NCBI GenBank assembly: GCA_024742355.1
Contig: JANSYM010000003.1
Span: forward strand, 139,351 to 203,350
Origin: Hyphomonadaceae bacterium
GTDB taxonomy: Bacteria > Pseudomonadota > Alphaproteobacteria > Caulobacterales > Hyphomonadaceae
Length of the DNA: 64,000 nucleotides
Direction of reading: 5' to 3'
A program made the position numbers and the translations under genes. Numbering within the stretch: position 1 is the first letter of the stretch; each line of letters begins with the position of its first letter. Of the stretch, positions 8,650 to 15,080 are shown piece after piece. The notes under the pieces are model-generated. The model was not told the origin of the DNA. It saw only the letters and a program-made list of their open reading frames with translations, and made no database searches.

Positions 8650-8858
8650 AGACGATGCCGATTGCGCCCCATATCCGCGATCAGTTATTTCTCCTGAATC
8701 GAGTTCGAGTAGGTTTTCGCCTTGAATCAAGCCATCATTACGCCGCAAGAAATGTACGCCGCAGAACAGGCTGTATGTGCATGAATGCTCATGAACAAGG
8801 GATACTCTATAACCCAGTGTTTACAAGGGTTTTTCGAACAGAAGCGAATAGGGATGAA

Positions 8859-8903
8859 TGGTGGTTCGGGGGAGACTTGAACTCCCGACCTCACGATTAT
8901 GAG
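8859..8903 (-). repeat. tRNA-Met(CAU) 3'-half remnant, left copy
   Basis: Read on the minus strand this is the anticodon loop CTCATAA, the variable region, a T arm (GGGAG TTCAAGT CTCCC), the 3' acceptor strand and ACCA. The matching 5' half (D arm and a GGTTCGG acceptor strand) is missing, so it is not a working tRNA. All 45 bases recur in the same orientation at 11274-11318, and after one mismatch CGAAAA also matches. Such 3' halves are the usual footprint of tyrosine-recombinase integration into tRNA genes. Confidence 0.75.
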
Positions 8904-9161
8904 GCGAAAAGACTTTCGGTGGCTACTGGCTCATTCTGAACATTCGCCATCTGTTCACGGTCGGAAAACGCTGGAGTTTTTGCGGGTGTTCAGAACACGG
9001 CAAGCTTGATCAGATTCCTTGCGTGCGTCGCTGAACGAGCGGGTCCGAGACATACCCTAATTCTCAGTCTGGAAGTTATTTAGCTGCGGCACTCCACCAG
9101 TTCGAACGCCTGAGCCGTTAATGCAAATCGATCTTCCATTGCTCTTTTGTCGGACGGTCCT

Positions 9162-9863
9162 ATGAAATTGACGCAAGAAGAAATTTCGCTCAGAAATCAG
9201 TCTACACCGATTAAGGATGTCATGCGTTTTTCGCTCGTTTATCATGGCCCTCTCTCTTCTGGCGGCAACAGAAAGACCGGGAAACAAAATGAGATTCAGA
9301 AAATACGAGAACACTTCAGTGAACAGCTGGAGTTTTTGTGGCGAACTAATGCGGCGCTTTCCGAACTAAAGAAGCAGGCGTGGGCCGTATCGACGAACGG
9401 CTTGCAGTTCATTCCGTTTCTTACGCAGGCAATCGACTATCCGAAATTGGCAGAGGAATATCCCGAAGATTTTACGCCTCTCTGGGGAGACATTGGCGTA
9501 TCAGATGTGAACTACCGACCATTGGTGCGGCAGACATTGAACTTGGCCTGCGCATTGGATGTTCAGTTTTTGAGACAAGAAGATCCTGGCGCCCTTATCT
9601 CGCAGGCGGGTGATATCGATGGTCGATTGAAAATCCTTCTGGATGCACTGAGGATGCCCACCGTTGCAGAACAGGAACGTGCCGTTCCAACTGAGAAGCA
9701 GGTTTTTTGTTTAATGGAGAGCGACACCCTCGTTTCCGCGTTGAATATTGAAACCGAGAGGCTGCTGTTTCCCAAAACAGAATACCCGAACGAAGTTCAT
9801 TTAATCGTGGGCGTCGAATTGAGATTGCTGAGAATCACTCCCGAAAATACGTGCTTGCTTTGA
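9162..9863 (+). CDS. hypothetical protein of accessory island
   Basis: 233 residues from ATG 9162; only a weak GGACGG precedes it, and a TTG 15 bases earlier is also possible. Not recognised with certainty. The N-terminus (RFSLVYHGPLSSGGN, then EIQKIREHFSEQLEFLW) resembles a recurrent bacterial hypothetical family with a 'y-G-Lps-gn...K..IR..fh.QL..LW' signature. The C-terminus has conserved-looking short blocks (LFPKTEYPNEVHLIVGVEL). Soluble, no membrane segment, no catalytic motif seen. It is convergent with the HEPN-like gene and enclosed by the tRNA-Met repeats, so it is likely cargo of a mobile insertion, and defence-related at a guess. Confidence 0.6.
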   Translation: MKLTQEEISLRNQSTPIKDVMRFSLVYHGPLSSGGNRKTGKQNEIQKIREHFSEQLEFLWRTNAALSELKKQAWAVSTNGLQFIPFLTQAIDYPKLAEEYPEDFTPLWGDIGVSDVNYRPLVRQTLNLACALDVQFLRQEDPGALISQAGDIDGRLKILLDALRMPTVAEQERAVPTEKQVFCLMESDTLVSALNIETERLLFPKTEYPNEVHLIVGVELRLLRITPENTCLL

Positions 9864-9924
9864 GTCGTTTGGTGATCGAGATCGATGTTGTTGCGATTAT
9901 CAACCTCAAGATGACTGCAGTCAT

Positions 9925-10566
9925 CTACAGATCGCAGCCGACGTCAGCTAGCGTTCGGTCCATTATCAAGACCAATGGGATCAAATCGCCCACAGAGAGC
10001 TTCGTTTCGAATAATTCTGTTCCGTGATCAGCGTGTGAAATAGTGACACCCGCGAACGTAACTGATCTTGATGTGGGTTTAGGCATGTAGACTCGCCCGC
10101 CATGAGAGCAAGCGTTTCTCACCACGCGTGCAAAATCCCACTCTACAGGCCATTTCGTTGCATCCGTTGACACGTATTCATGAATCCAGTCGAGAAAATG
10201 CTCATAGTAAGCGTTGAAGAACTGCCTAAGGACGAGTTCGAGCGGCGTTTTTAACCCCGTTGTGACGTGTTGGAACGCCGTTTGAAGATCGATTTTTTCA
10301 GTCGGAGTAAGAGCGATCCGAATCCCTCCCACAGCGTTATTATTGATGGCGGCCCGCGCGGGGCCGAACGCCGGGAGTATTGCGTCAATCTGGAAATGCT
10401 TGCACTCGATCGTAACCCAGTCAGTGTCCTTGCGTTCAGAGACCTTATCTAACGCAAAAAATTCTCCCGCTACCGCCACACAGCCACACAATACACAAAG
10501 CTGGTAAAAGTGTTCGTACAGTCTCGTGCCACTTTCCATGGCGTGGATGCCGATAGGCGGCTTCAT
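9925..10566 (-). CDS. hypothetical protein with HEPN-like RNACSH motif
   Basis: 213 residues from ATG 10566, with CGGGGGA just upstream. No family is recognised over the full length. A helix-rich centre (LELVLRQFFNAYYEHFLDWIHEY split over about 110-131) leads into VVRNACSHGGRVY, where R150-N151-x3-H155 fits the R-(N/polar)-x3-H active-site motif of HEPN ribonucleases in toxins, abortive-infection proteins and CRISPR effectors. The N-terminal 60 residues carry several cysteines (QLCVLCGCV). It lies between the tRNA-Met repeats next to an unrelated unknown gene. HEPN assignment is inference from one motif and predicted helices; a non-catalytic function is possible. Confidence 0.6.
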   Translation of the reverse strand: MKPPIGIHAMESGTRLYEHFYQLCVLCGCVAVAGEFFALDKVSERKDTDWVTIECKHFQIDAILPAFGPARAAINNNAVGGIRIALTPTEKIDLQTAFQHVTTGLKTPLELVLRQFFNAYYEHFLDWIHEYVSTDATKWPVEWDFARVVRNACSHGGRVYMPKPTSRSVTFAGVTISHADHGTELFETKLSVGDLIPLVLIMDRTLADVGCDL

Positions 10567-10645
10567 TTGGTCCCCCGAATGTAATGACTACGTTGGATAC
10601 TCGGCAAACATTGGACTTCTCCGCGTGCAAGTCCGGAAAATCAAA

Positions 10646-10671
10646 GAGACGTGCACCTAAGCGCACGTCTC
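10646..10671 (-). terminator. intrinsic terminator of the micro-ORF
   Basis: A perfect 9-bp stem (GAGACGTGC with GCACGTCTC) and 8-base loop, followed on the minus strand by TTTGATTTT. It ends a transcript about 10 bases after the stop of the 24-codon ORF at 10681-10755. Confidence 0.6.
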
Positions 10672-10680
10672 CCATGCGTT

Positions 10681-10755
10681 TCAGAGAAGAATGAGGACCA
10701 GGATGAGCAGTGCTCGGAAGTCCAACTTTACTGAAACAGCGACTTGAATAGACAT
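10681..10755 (-). CDS. 24-residue hydrophobic micro-protein
   Basis: ATG 10755 to TGA 10681, 24 codons. GAGGAGA sits 5 bases before the ATG, one of the strongest ribosome binding sites in the island. The peptide begins MSIQVAVS, has a short polar centre (VKLDFR) and ends in an uninterrupted hydrophobic run, ALLILVLILL, long enough to insert in a membrane only as a short helix. It is followed by its own intrinsic terminator and preceded by a structured leader with the perfect palindrome GCGGCATGCCGC and an AT-rich TATATA about 50-60 bases upstream. The layout resembles type I toxin or small membrane regulator genes. No homologue is claimed. Confidence 0.5.
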   Translation of the reverse strand: MSIQVAVSVKLDFRALLILVLILL

Positions 10756-11273
10756 TGCTGTCTCCTCAGGTCGCGGCATGCCGCAACCAAAAGGTTGTGA
10801 CGAAACTTATATACCGCGCTGCCACGCGGTCGGGGTGGAATAGGGCCCCTATCCATTCCCATTATCCGACAGAAGCACGTCTGTTACATGCCCTCGCTGC
10901 CTTCGCCGCTCGAAACGGAACGACTACTAGCCCGCGTTCCGGGCTTCCCGCCGCTTATCCAAGTACCACCTCGGAGCGACAAGCAGAGACAATCTATTTT
11001 ATTTGCCCATTAAAGTCGATACTGCTGGAAACATTTGGCGATCGCTGCTTTCTCGCTGACTGTCAGGCTTCCTTGCCCACTTTAAATTGATGGTTGGGTA
11101 GCTGAGGCGAGCCGCTAATTCTGAACATTGTATTGCACTTTTGAAGCGTTTTTGCGCTCCGGAGTTCAGAATGAACTCTGTGGATAGGATTGGATCACAC
11201 GACGATGTTCAGAATGGAGTTGAAAAATGTTCAGAATGACTTTGTGGATAACTCCGTAAGTCATTGAAAACAT
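10756..11273. other. non-coding stretch of island
   Basis: Holds the leader of the micro-ORF (palindromes near 10773-10800) and four copies of a GTTCAGAATG-type repeat from 11117 to 11238. The ORF from 10755 to 11090 on the plus strand has no ribosome binding site and atypical composition, and is not called. Confidence 0.5.
11117..11250. repeat. cluster of GTTCAGAATG repeats
   Basis: GTTCAGAATG occurs at 11164-11173, 11207-11216 and 11229-11238. An inverted copy with one mismatch (AATTCTGAAC) lies at 11117-11126, and another exact inverted copy lies at the far end of the island (8932-8941). The copies at 11164 and 11229 are extended by a shared CT.TGTGGATA. They resemble iterated protein-binding sites. 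Confidence 0.6.
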
Positions 11274-11318
11274 TGGTGGTTCGGGGGAGACTTGAACTCC
11301 CGACCTCACGATTATGAG
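11274..11318 (-). repeat. tRNA-Met(CAU) 3'-half remnant, right copy
   Basis: Identical over 45 bases to 8859-8903 and in the same orientation. It again lacks the 5' half of the tRNA. Together the copies bracket about 2.4 kb of accessory DNA. Confidence 0.75.
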
Positions 11319-11391
11319 TCGAAAACTGGCAAACCCAAAAAGAAAAATAAAGATAAAAAACAGAGTGTTGTCGATCGTAAAAGATCACGGA

Positions 11392-11596
11392 GTGTCACGC
11401 AAAACCGCAAAAAACCGTAGTTTGCGTTACAATTGCGTTACACCTAAAACCCTCGCGCAACCCCACGATCAAACGACAAAATGTGACAAATGAATCGTGG
11501 TGGCGCGGTAAACTGTGTAACGCAAACAGACTTAGAAAGTCGTCTGAAGATCAACATTCATTGCGGCTCGGGCGGCGTTGTCAGTGTCACGCAAAT
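11392..11596. repeat. five copies of a GTGTnACGCAAA repeat
   Basis: Direct copies lie at 11392-11403, 11515-11526 and 11585-11596; inverted copies with one mismatch lie at 11421-11432 and 11432-11443. GTTTGCGTTACA (11420-11431) and TGTAACGCAAAC (11516-11527) form a perfect 12-bp inverted repeat. The cluster begins 74 bases from the tRNA-Met remnant, in the manner of arm-type integrase sites. Confidence 0.6.
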
Positions 11597-12119
11597 TGAG
11601 CAATCAAAGTGAGCGATCAGCCCGGCCAGAAGTTCTGACTCTTCCGTGTCCAACTAAGCCAGATTTCGGACTTGCCGGCAAACACCTGTTGTGTTTCGGC
11701 GATGAGATTCGAACTCGCGACCCCAACCTTGGCAAGGTCCACCAGAAACGCCAAGTCGTTGAAAACAAGGTAGTATTGGGAGGCGCAACGTAGCAATCCG
11801 TAGCGTAATGTAGCGGATTAGGGCCGATTGAAGCGCGCCGTCGTGGCCAGTTCGTAGCCAGGTTATCTCATGTGACCGTCGTGAGCTCGATGGATGAATA
11901 CGCGTTAGAAGTCGCTGTGGTCAGTTGAATTGACCACAATCTTCGCAGGGCGGTGAATTCAACATCCGCTTTTGACGCCAAAATGGACCTTGGCGTGCGC
12001 GAAAATGCAAAAATTTGCAGTATGGGAAAAAGCCGAAGACGGGTTCATTCGAGATTAATCAGTCCACTTGAGAACAATTCCCACCGGATTGTTTGTGTCC
12101 GTCGCAACGGTGTGAATCC
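11597..12119. other. non-coding stretch with a second tRNA remnant
   Basis: Apart from the tRNA-Gly-like fragment at about 11694-11741 and short degenerate GTAGC repeats near 11790-11815, nothing gene-like is seen. ORFs here read through the tRNA fragment. Confidence 0.5.
11694..11741 (-). repeat. tRNA-Gly(GCC) 3'-half remnant
   Basis: On the minus strand the stretch reads ACCTTGCCAAGGT (anticodon stem-loop, anticodon GCC), then TGGGGTCGCG, GAGTTCGAATCTC and an imperfect T stem and acceptor end. No D arm or 5' acceptor strand is present, and the T stem contains a mismatch, so it is a relic and not a gene. A second integration footprint in the same island. Confidence 0.55.
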
Positions 12120-12689
12120 TCATCTAGACGCAGCCATACGAGCTGCCGCACCTGCAACGTCGCACGACATAATCACGATGTCGTGGTCTTCGCCATTGCG
12201 ATCGCGCACGTGATCGCGGAGTAAAGCCTCTTGTTGGAACCCCAATTCCTGAAACACAGCCCGAGCGGCGGACTGGTCGAGGGTCATTTGGGCAATGATT
12301 TTCTCGATGCCTTGTGCCACCGCCTGCGCAAACGTTTCCTGGATCATGACGCGCCCCAATCCGTTGCCGCGTGCACCTGCGCCGATCAGCACGCGGATTT
12401 CCCCGACATGGGGTGACCAGGATTTGCGATCCAGCATAAGGCCGGACATACCGATGAGATCACCTTCCTTCTCGGCAAGAAGTGCCAAACTTTCGCTCTT
12501 CGCGACGCTTTCGAGCCAGGCATCAACCACGGGCCGCTTGGAAATGTCCCGGCGCATATAAAGCAGATCGTGATTTGGCAGGCCTAATGCGAATGCGTGA
12601 ATGGCGTCAGCGTCGCTGACATCGGGCACTCGAAGTATGAACTCGCCAGATCCGATCGGAACAGTTTTTCGAAAAGCAGATTTTGTCAT
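12120..12689 (-). CDS. GNAT family N-acetyltransferase
   Basis: 189 residues; the ATG overlaps the phaC stop (ATGA, 12686-12689), so it is translationally coupled and is the last gene of the PHA operon. GNAT features are the beta4-alpha3 acetyl-CoA loop (EIRVLIGAGARGNGLGRVMI, about 110-129) and the C-terminal segment with a single-residue-rich helix (SAARAVFQELGFQQEALL). The substrate amine is not predictable. Its position after phaE-phaC suggests a role tied to polymer metabolism, perhaps modification of a granule protein, but this is inference only. Confidence 0.8.
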   Translation of the reverse strand: MTKSAFRKTVPIGSGEFILRVPDVSDADAIHAFALGLPNHDLLYMRRDISKRPVVDAWLESVAKSESLALLAEKEGDLIGMSGLMLDRKSWSPHVGEIRVLIGAGARGNGLGRVMIQETFAQAVAQGIEKIIAQMTLDQSAARAVFQELGFQQEALLRDHVRDRNGEDHDIVIMSCDVAGAAARMAASR

Positions 12690-13765
12690 GCAGACCTCTC
12701 AGAAAGCCAGTCGTCGAGAACCGGCCACATTCGGCCAACTGCGTTGGCCCCACACACCAGGCTGACATGTCCCCCTTTGAGAACAATGTCAGTTTTGTCT
12801 TTAGACCCCACCAGTTTAGCTAGGGGTGCACTCGCTGATAGCGGCACAAGCGCGTCATGTCGCGCGCTCGCATGGAACAAAGGCACCGTAATGTTGCGCA
12901 GCTTAACAGGCTGCCCGCCCACAATCAGTTCGCCCGTCAAAAGCCCGTTCTTCCAAAACAGTTCTTTCACGGTTTCGCGGAAGTACTCGCCGGCGAGTGG
13001 CAAAGTATCCGTGCTCCAGCGATCATATTTGCGGAAGTTCTCGACAAAGTCGCTGTCCCACATATTCGTCCACAGTGCCAACTGAGCGACAGATTGCGTC
13101 GCCGGGGCGGTCATCTGGAACCCTTGCAAGACAAAGTTTGGCGGGACGTTTCCAATCAAATCGACCATGCGGTCCACTTCAAAGTGCTTCTTGTTCGTGG
13201 TCTTGGTGAACATGCCCATTTCATGGAAGTCGATGGGTGTCGTGAAACAGGCGAGATTGCGTACGCCCGCGCCTTTGAACGAGGCGGTAAATATCGTCGC
13301 CAGCACCCCGCCCATGCAATAACCAATGAGGCTGGCTTCAGGCTCTCCGGTCTCGCGCGCGACAATGTCGAGGCATTCCTGAATGAAGGTCTGTGAATAG
13401 TCTTGCAGCGAGAGCTTCTTCTCTTCAGGCCGAGGTGGTTGCCAATCCATCAGGAACACATCGTACCCTGCCTTCAATAGAAACTCGACCAGGCTGACGC
13501 CTGGCATCATGTCGAGCACATAGGATCGATTGGAGGTCGGGGTGACGATCAGGACCGGTGTCTTATACACCTCGTCGCTGAGCGGATGATAGTGGAACAG
13601 TTGCAAGGTGCCGCGTTGGTGAATGATATCCTTGCGTGATTGGCCGACCGGCGGATCGTCCGACAGGAAGTAGGAAACACCATTAATGTTGCGCTGAATG
13701 GTCCGATCCACGAGTTTGCGAATGCGATCTCCGGTCGACTTCTCTTTGGTTTTCGTCTTGGCCAA
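12686..13765 (-). CDS. phaC: class III poly(R)-hydroxyalkanoate synthase subunit PhaC
   Basis: 359 residues, the size of class III PhaC (about 355), not the ~590 of class I. It polymerises (R)-3-hydroxyacyl-CoA on granule surfaces. The lipase-like box GYCMGG carries the catalytic Cys at about residue 150; the Asp (ASARHDALVP, about 306) and His (KGGHVSLV, about 334) complete the triad. The frame has no ATG near its start: an in-frame stop lies just upstream and TTG 13765, behind GGGAG, is the likely start. Downstream of the PhaE-like gene by 23 bases and overlapping the GNAT gene. Confidence 0.92.
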   Translation of the reverse strand: MAKTKTKEKSTGDRIRKLVDRTIQRNINGVSYFLSDDPPVGQSRKDIIHQRGTLQLFHYHPLSDEVYKTPVLIVTPTSNRSYVLDMMPGVSLVEFLLKAGYDVFLMDWQPPRPEEKKLSLQDYSQTFIQECLDIVARETGEPEASLIGYCMGGVLATIFTASFKGAGVRNLACFTTPIDFHEMGMFTKTTNKKHFEVDRMVDLIGNVPPNFVLQGFQMTAPATQSVAQLALWTNMWDSDFVENFRKYDRWSTDTLPLAGEYFRETVKELFWKNGLLTGELIVGGQPVKLRNITVPLFHASARHDALVPLSASAPLAKLVGSKDKTDIVLKGGHVSLVCGANAVGRMWPVLDDWLSERSA

Positions 13766-13788
13766 TGCACCTGCTCCCGCTCAGATCT

Positions 13789-14166
13789 TCACGTGGCGTC
13801 CGGCTTCTTCGAACGGGTCGCCGATTTCGGCTTCTTAGTACGCGCGGGGCCTTTCTGCGCACCGCCAGATTTCTGGCTCAGCAATTGGTGCAGCATAGAT
13901 TCGATCGCGACCATACGTTCTTCAATCCGCCCGCACTGCTCGGCTAATTGAACCACGTCCTCTTGGCTCGGCATGTTGTAAAAGTGCAGGTTTTTCGCCA
14001 TGCGGTCAGAGAAACGCTTTTGCACGCGCGCTTGCGTCGTGACGGCTGTGTTCATGACTTTTCCGAAGTTCTCGGACCCGAAAACGGCCTTGCCGAGCAC
14101 GTTCACGCGCTCTTCCAGAGACACGATAGTTCTCTGAACCGGGTCTCCTCCTTTTTTTCCAGTCAT
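13789..14166 (-). CDS. phaE: short PhaE-like subunit of class III PHA synthase
   Basis: 125 residues from ATG 14166, with AAAGGAG upstream. It is much shorter than the ~360-residue PhaE of Allochromatium. The middle is a predicted amphipathic/coiled-coil segment (SQEDVVQLAEQCGRIEERMV and onward to about residue 95), like the PhaE part that binds PhaC; the tail is a Lys/Ala/Pro-rich stretch like that of phasins and histone H1-like PHA proteins. It would activate PhaC or coat the granule. Placement directly before phaC supports the call over a generic phasin. Confidence 0.7.
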   Translation of the reverse strand: MTGKKGGDPVQRTIVSLEERVNVLGKAVFGSENFGKVMNTAVTTQARVQKRFSDRMAKNLHFYNMPSQEDVVQLAEQCGRIEERMVAIESMLHQLLSQKSGGAQKGPARTKKPKSATRSKKPDAT

Positions 14167-14284
14167 GGTGCTACTCCTTTTGCTCTTCTAAGACGCAGAT
14201 GGCCCCGAATACTGACGCATGCTTCTTGCTGAGAGAGAGAATGCGCAGCTGTCATGCGCAGCGGACCGTATGATGTGCATCTTT

Positions 14285-14941
14285 CTACCCACTCTTTCCT
14301 TGCGAATAAGGTTCCAATGATAGCTTGATCGTGGCGGCGATGGATTGAGTGATCAGGCGACGCACGATCTTGCGATCCACGGCCGAACCGACAAATGTTG
14401 CACCCGGCTCCAACTGATCAATGAGATGCAATACATAGTGAGACAGCGGACGCAGTTGAGCATCTGACCATTGCGAACCCACCTTTTTCAGCACACTCGA
14501 AATCTGTTTAGCGAGCCGTTCACGATACTCATCCCGGACCCCGCCGACTTTTTCGTCGATGTTCGCTGCAGCGTGAATTTCTGAGTCCAGGACCGACCAG
14601 AACCCAGCTTCGTACATTGCGCACCGATATATCCCGACAAAGTCATGAAAATTTCCGCTAGATGGTGTTTCCGCGAGTGCACCATCAAAAACCTCCAGTC
14701 GCTTAGCGAACCAAGTTTGAGCGATTTCGCACAAAAGATCTGATCTGCTTGGAAAATAATCATAGACGGTTCCGAGCCCCACATTTGCGTGACGGGCAAC
14801 CTCTCGCATATTCAGGTTGTCGGCCCCGGATGCCAACAGCGCCGCCAATGCGCCGTCCACTATTTGTGAACGCTTTTTGACGGCGCGCTTCTGTTTGGGC
14901 TGCCGCCTCACCTTGGAATCTGGATGTTTTGTGACCACCAA
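14285..14941 (-). CDS. TetR/AcrR family regulator
   Basis: 218 residues. The N-terminal basic lead (RRQPKQKRAVKKRSQIV) is followed by the TetR helix-turn-helix at about residues 28-75: ALAALLASGADNLNMREVAR and HANVGLGTVYDYFPSRSDLL. The C-terminal ligand-binding part is helical and unassigned. It is divergent from the TonB receptor at 15081 across 139 bases that hold two GAAC...GTTC inverted repeats, so it probably represses the lipid/ester uptake locus and itself, released by an acyl-CoA or the substrate. Confidence 0.88.
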   Translation of the reverse strand: MVVTKHPDSKVRRQPKQKRAVKKRSQIVDGALAALLASGADNLNMREVARHANVGLGTVYDYFPSRSDLLCEIAQTWFAKRLEVFDGALAETPSSGNFHDFVGIYRCAMYEAGFWSVLDSEIHAAANIDEKVGGVRDEYRERLAKQISSVLKKVGSQWSDAQLRPLSHYVLHLIDQLEPGATFVGSAVDRKIVRRLITQSIAATIKLSLEPYSQGKSG

Positions 14942-14986
14942 ATCACGCTCCCGAAGAACCCTTCACGGACACCTTGACACAAATAC

Positions 14987-15026
14987 GAACATTTGTTCAA
15001 GTTTTAAAAGTTGAACAAGCGTTCGG
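14987..15026. promoter_or_regulatory. candidate TetR operators
   Basis: GAACATTTGTTC (14987-14998) and GAACAAGCGTTC (15013-15024) are two imperfect palindromes of the same GAAC-N4-GTTC form, 26 bases apart, between divergent tetR and TonB-receptor genes. Assignment to the adjacent TetR protein is inference. Confidence 0.5.
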
Positions 15027-15080
15027 AGCATGCCTTCGCGGCTACAATGATTCCGCACGCAAGCTTCTCGGGAGGAATGA

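Larger units (their letters stand above)
8572..9161. other. 590-base intergenic stretch at island left edge
   Basis: Contains the Fnr/FixK box at 8636, then a tRNA-Met 3' fragment at 8859-8903, then CATTCTGAAC at 8932 and a near-palindromic GTGTTCAGAACAC at 8987-8999. ORFs crossing it read through the tRNA fragment and are not credible genes. Confidence 0.6.

Noticed and set aside
8859-8935. A complete tRNA-Met gene
   Set aside because: Only the 3' half is present; no D arm or complementary acceptor strand follows on the minus strand.
10755-11090. A 111-residue plus-strand ORF
   Set aside because: No ribosome binding site, arginine/serine-rich low-information sequence, and it overlaps the leader of the minus-strand micro-ORF.
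11117-11596. CRISPR array
   Set aside because: Repeats are only 10-12 bases, irregularly spaced and in both orientations; no unique spacers of constant length.
11578-11793. A 71-residue protein on the plus strand
   Set aside because: The frame is simply a read-through of the tRNA-Gly remnant, with no ribosome binding site.
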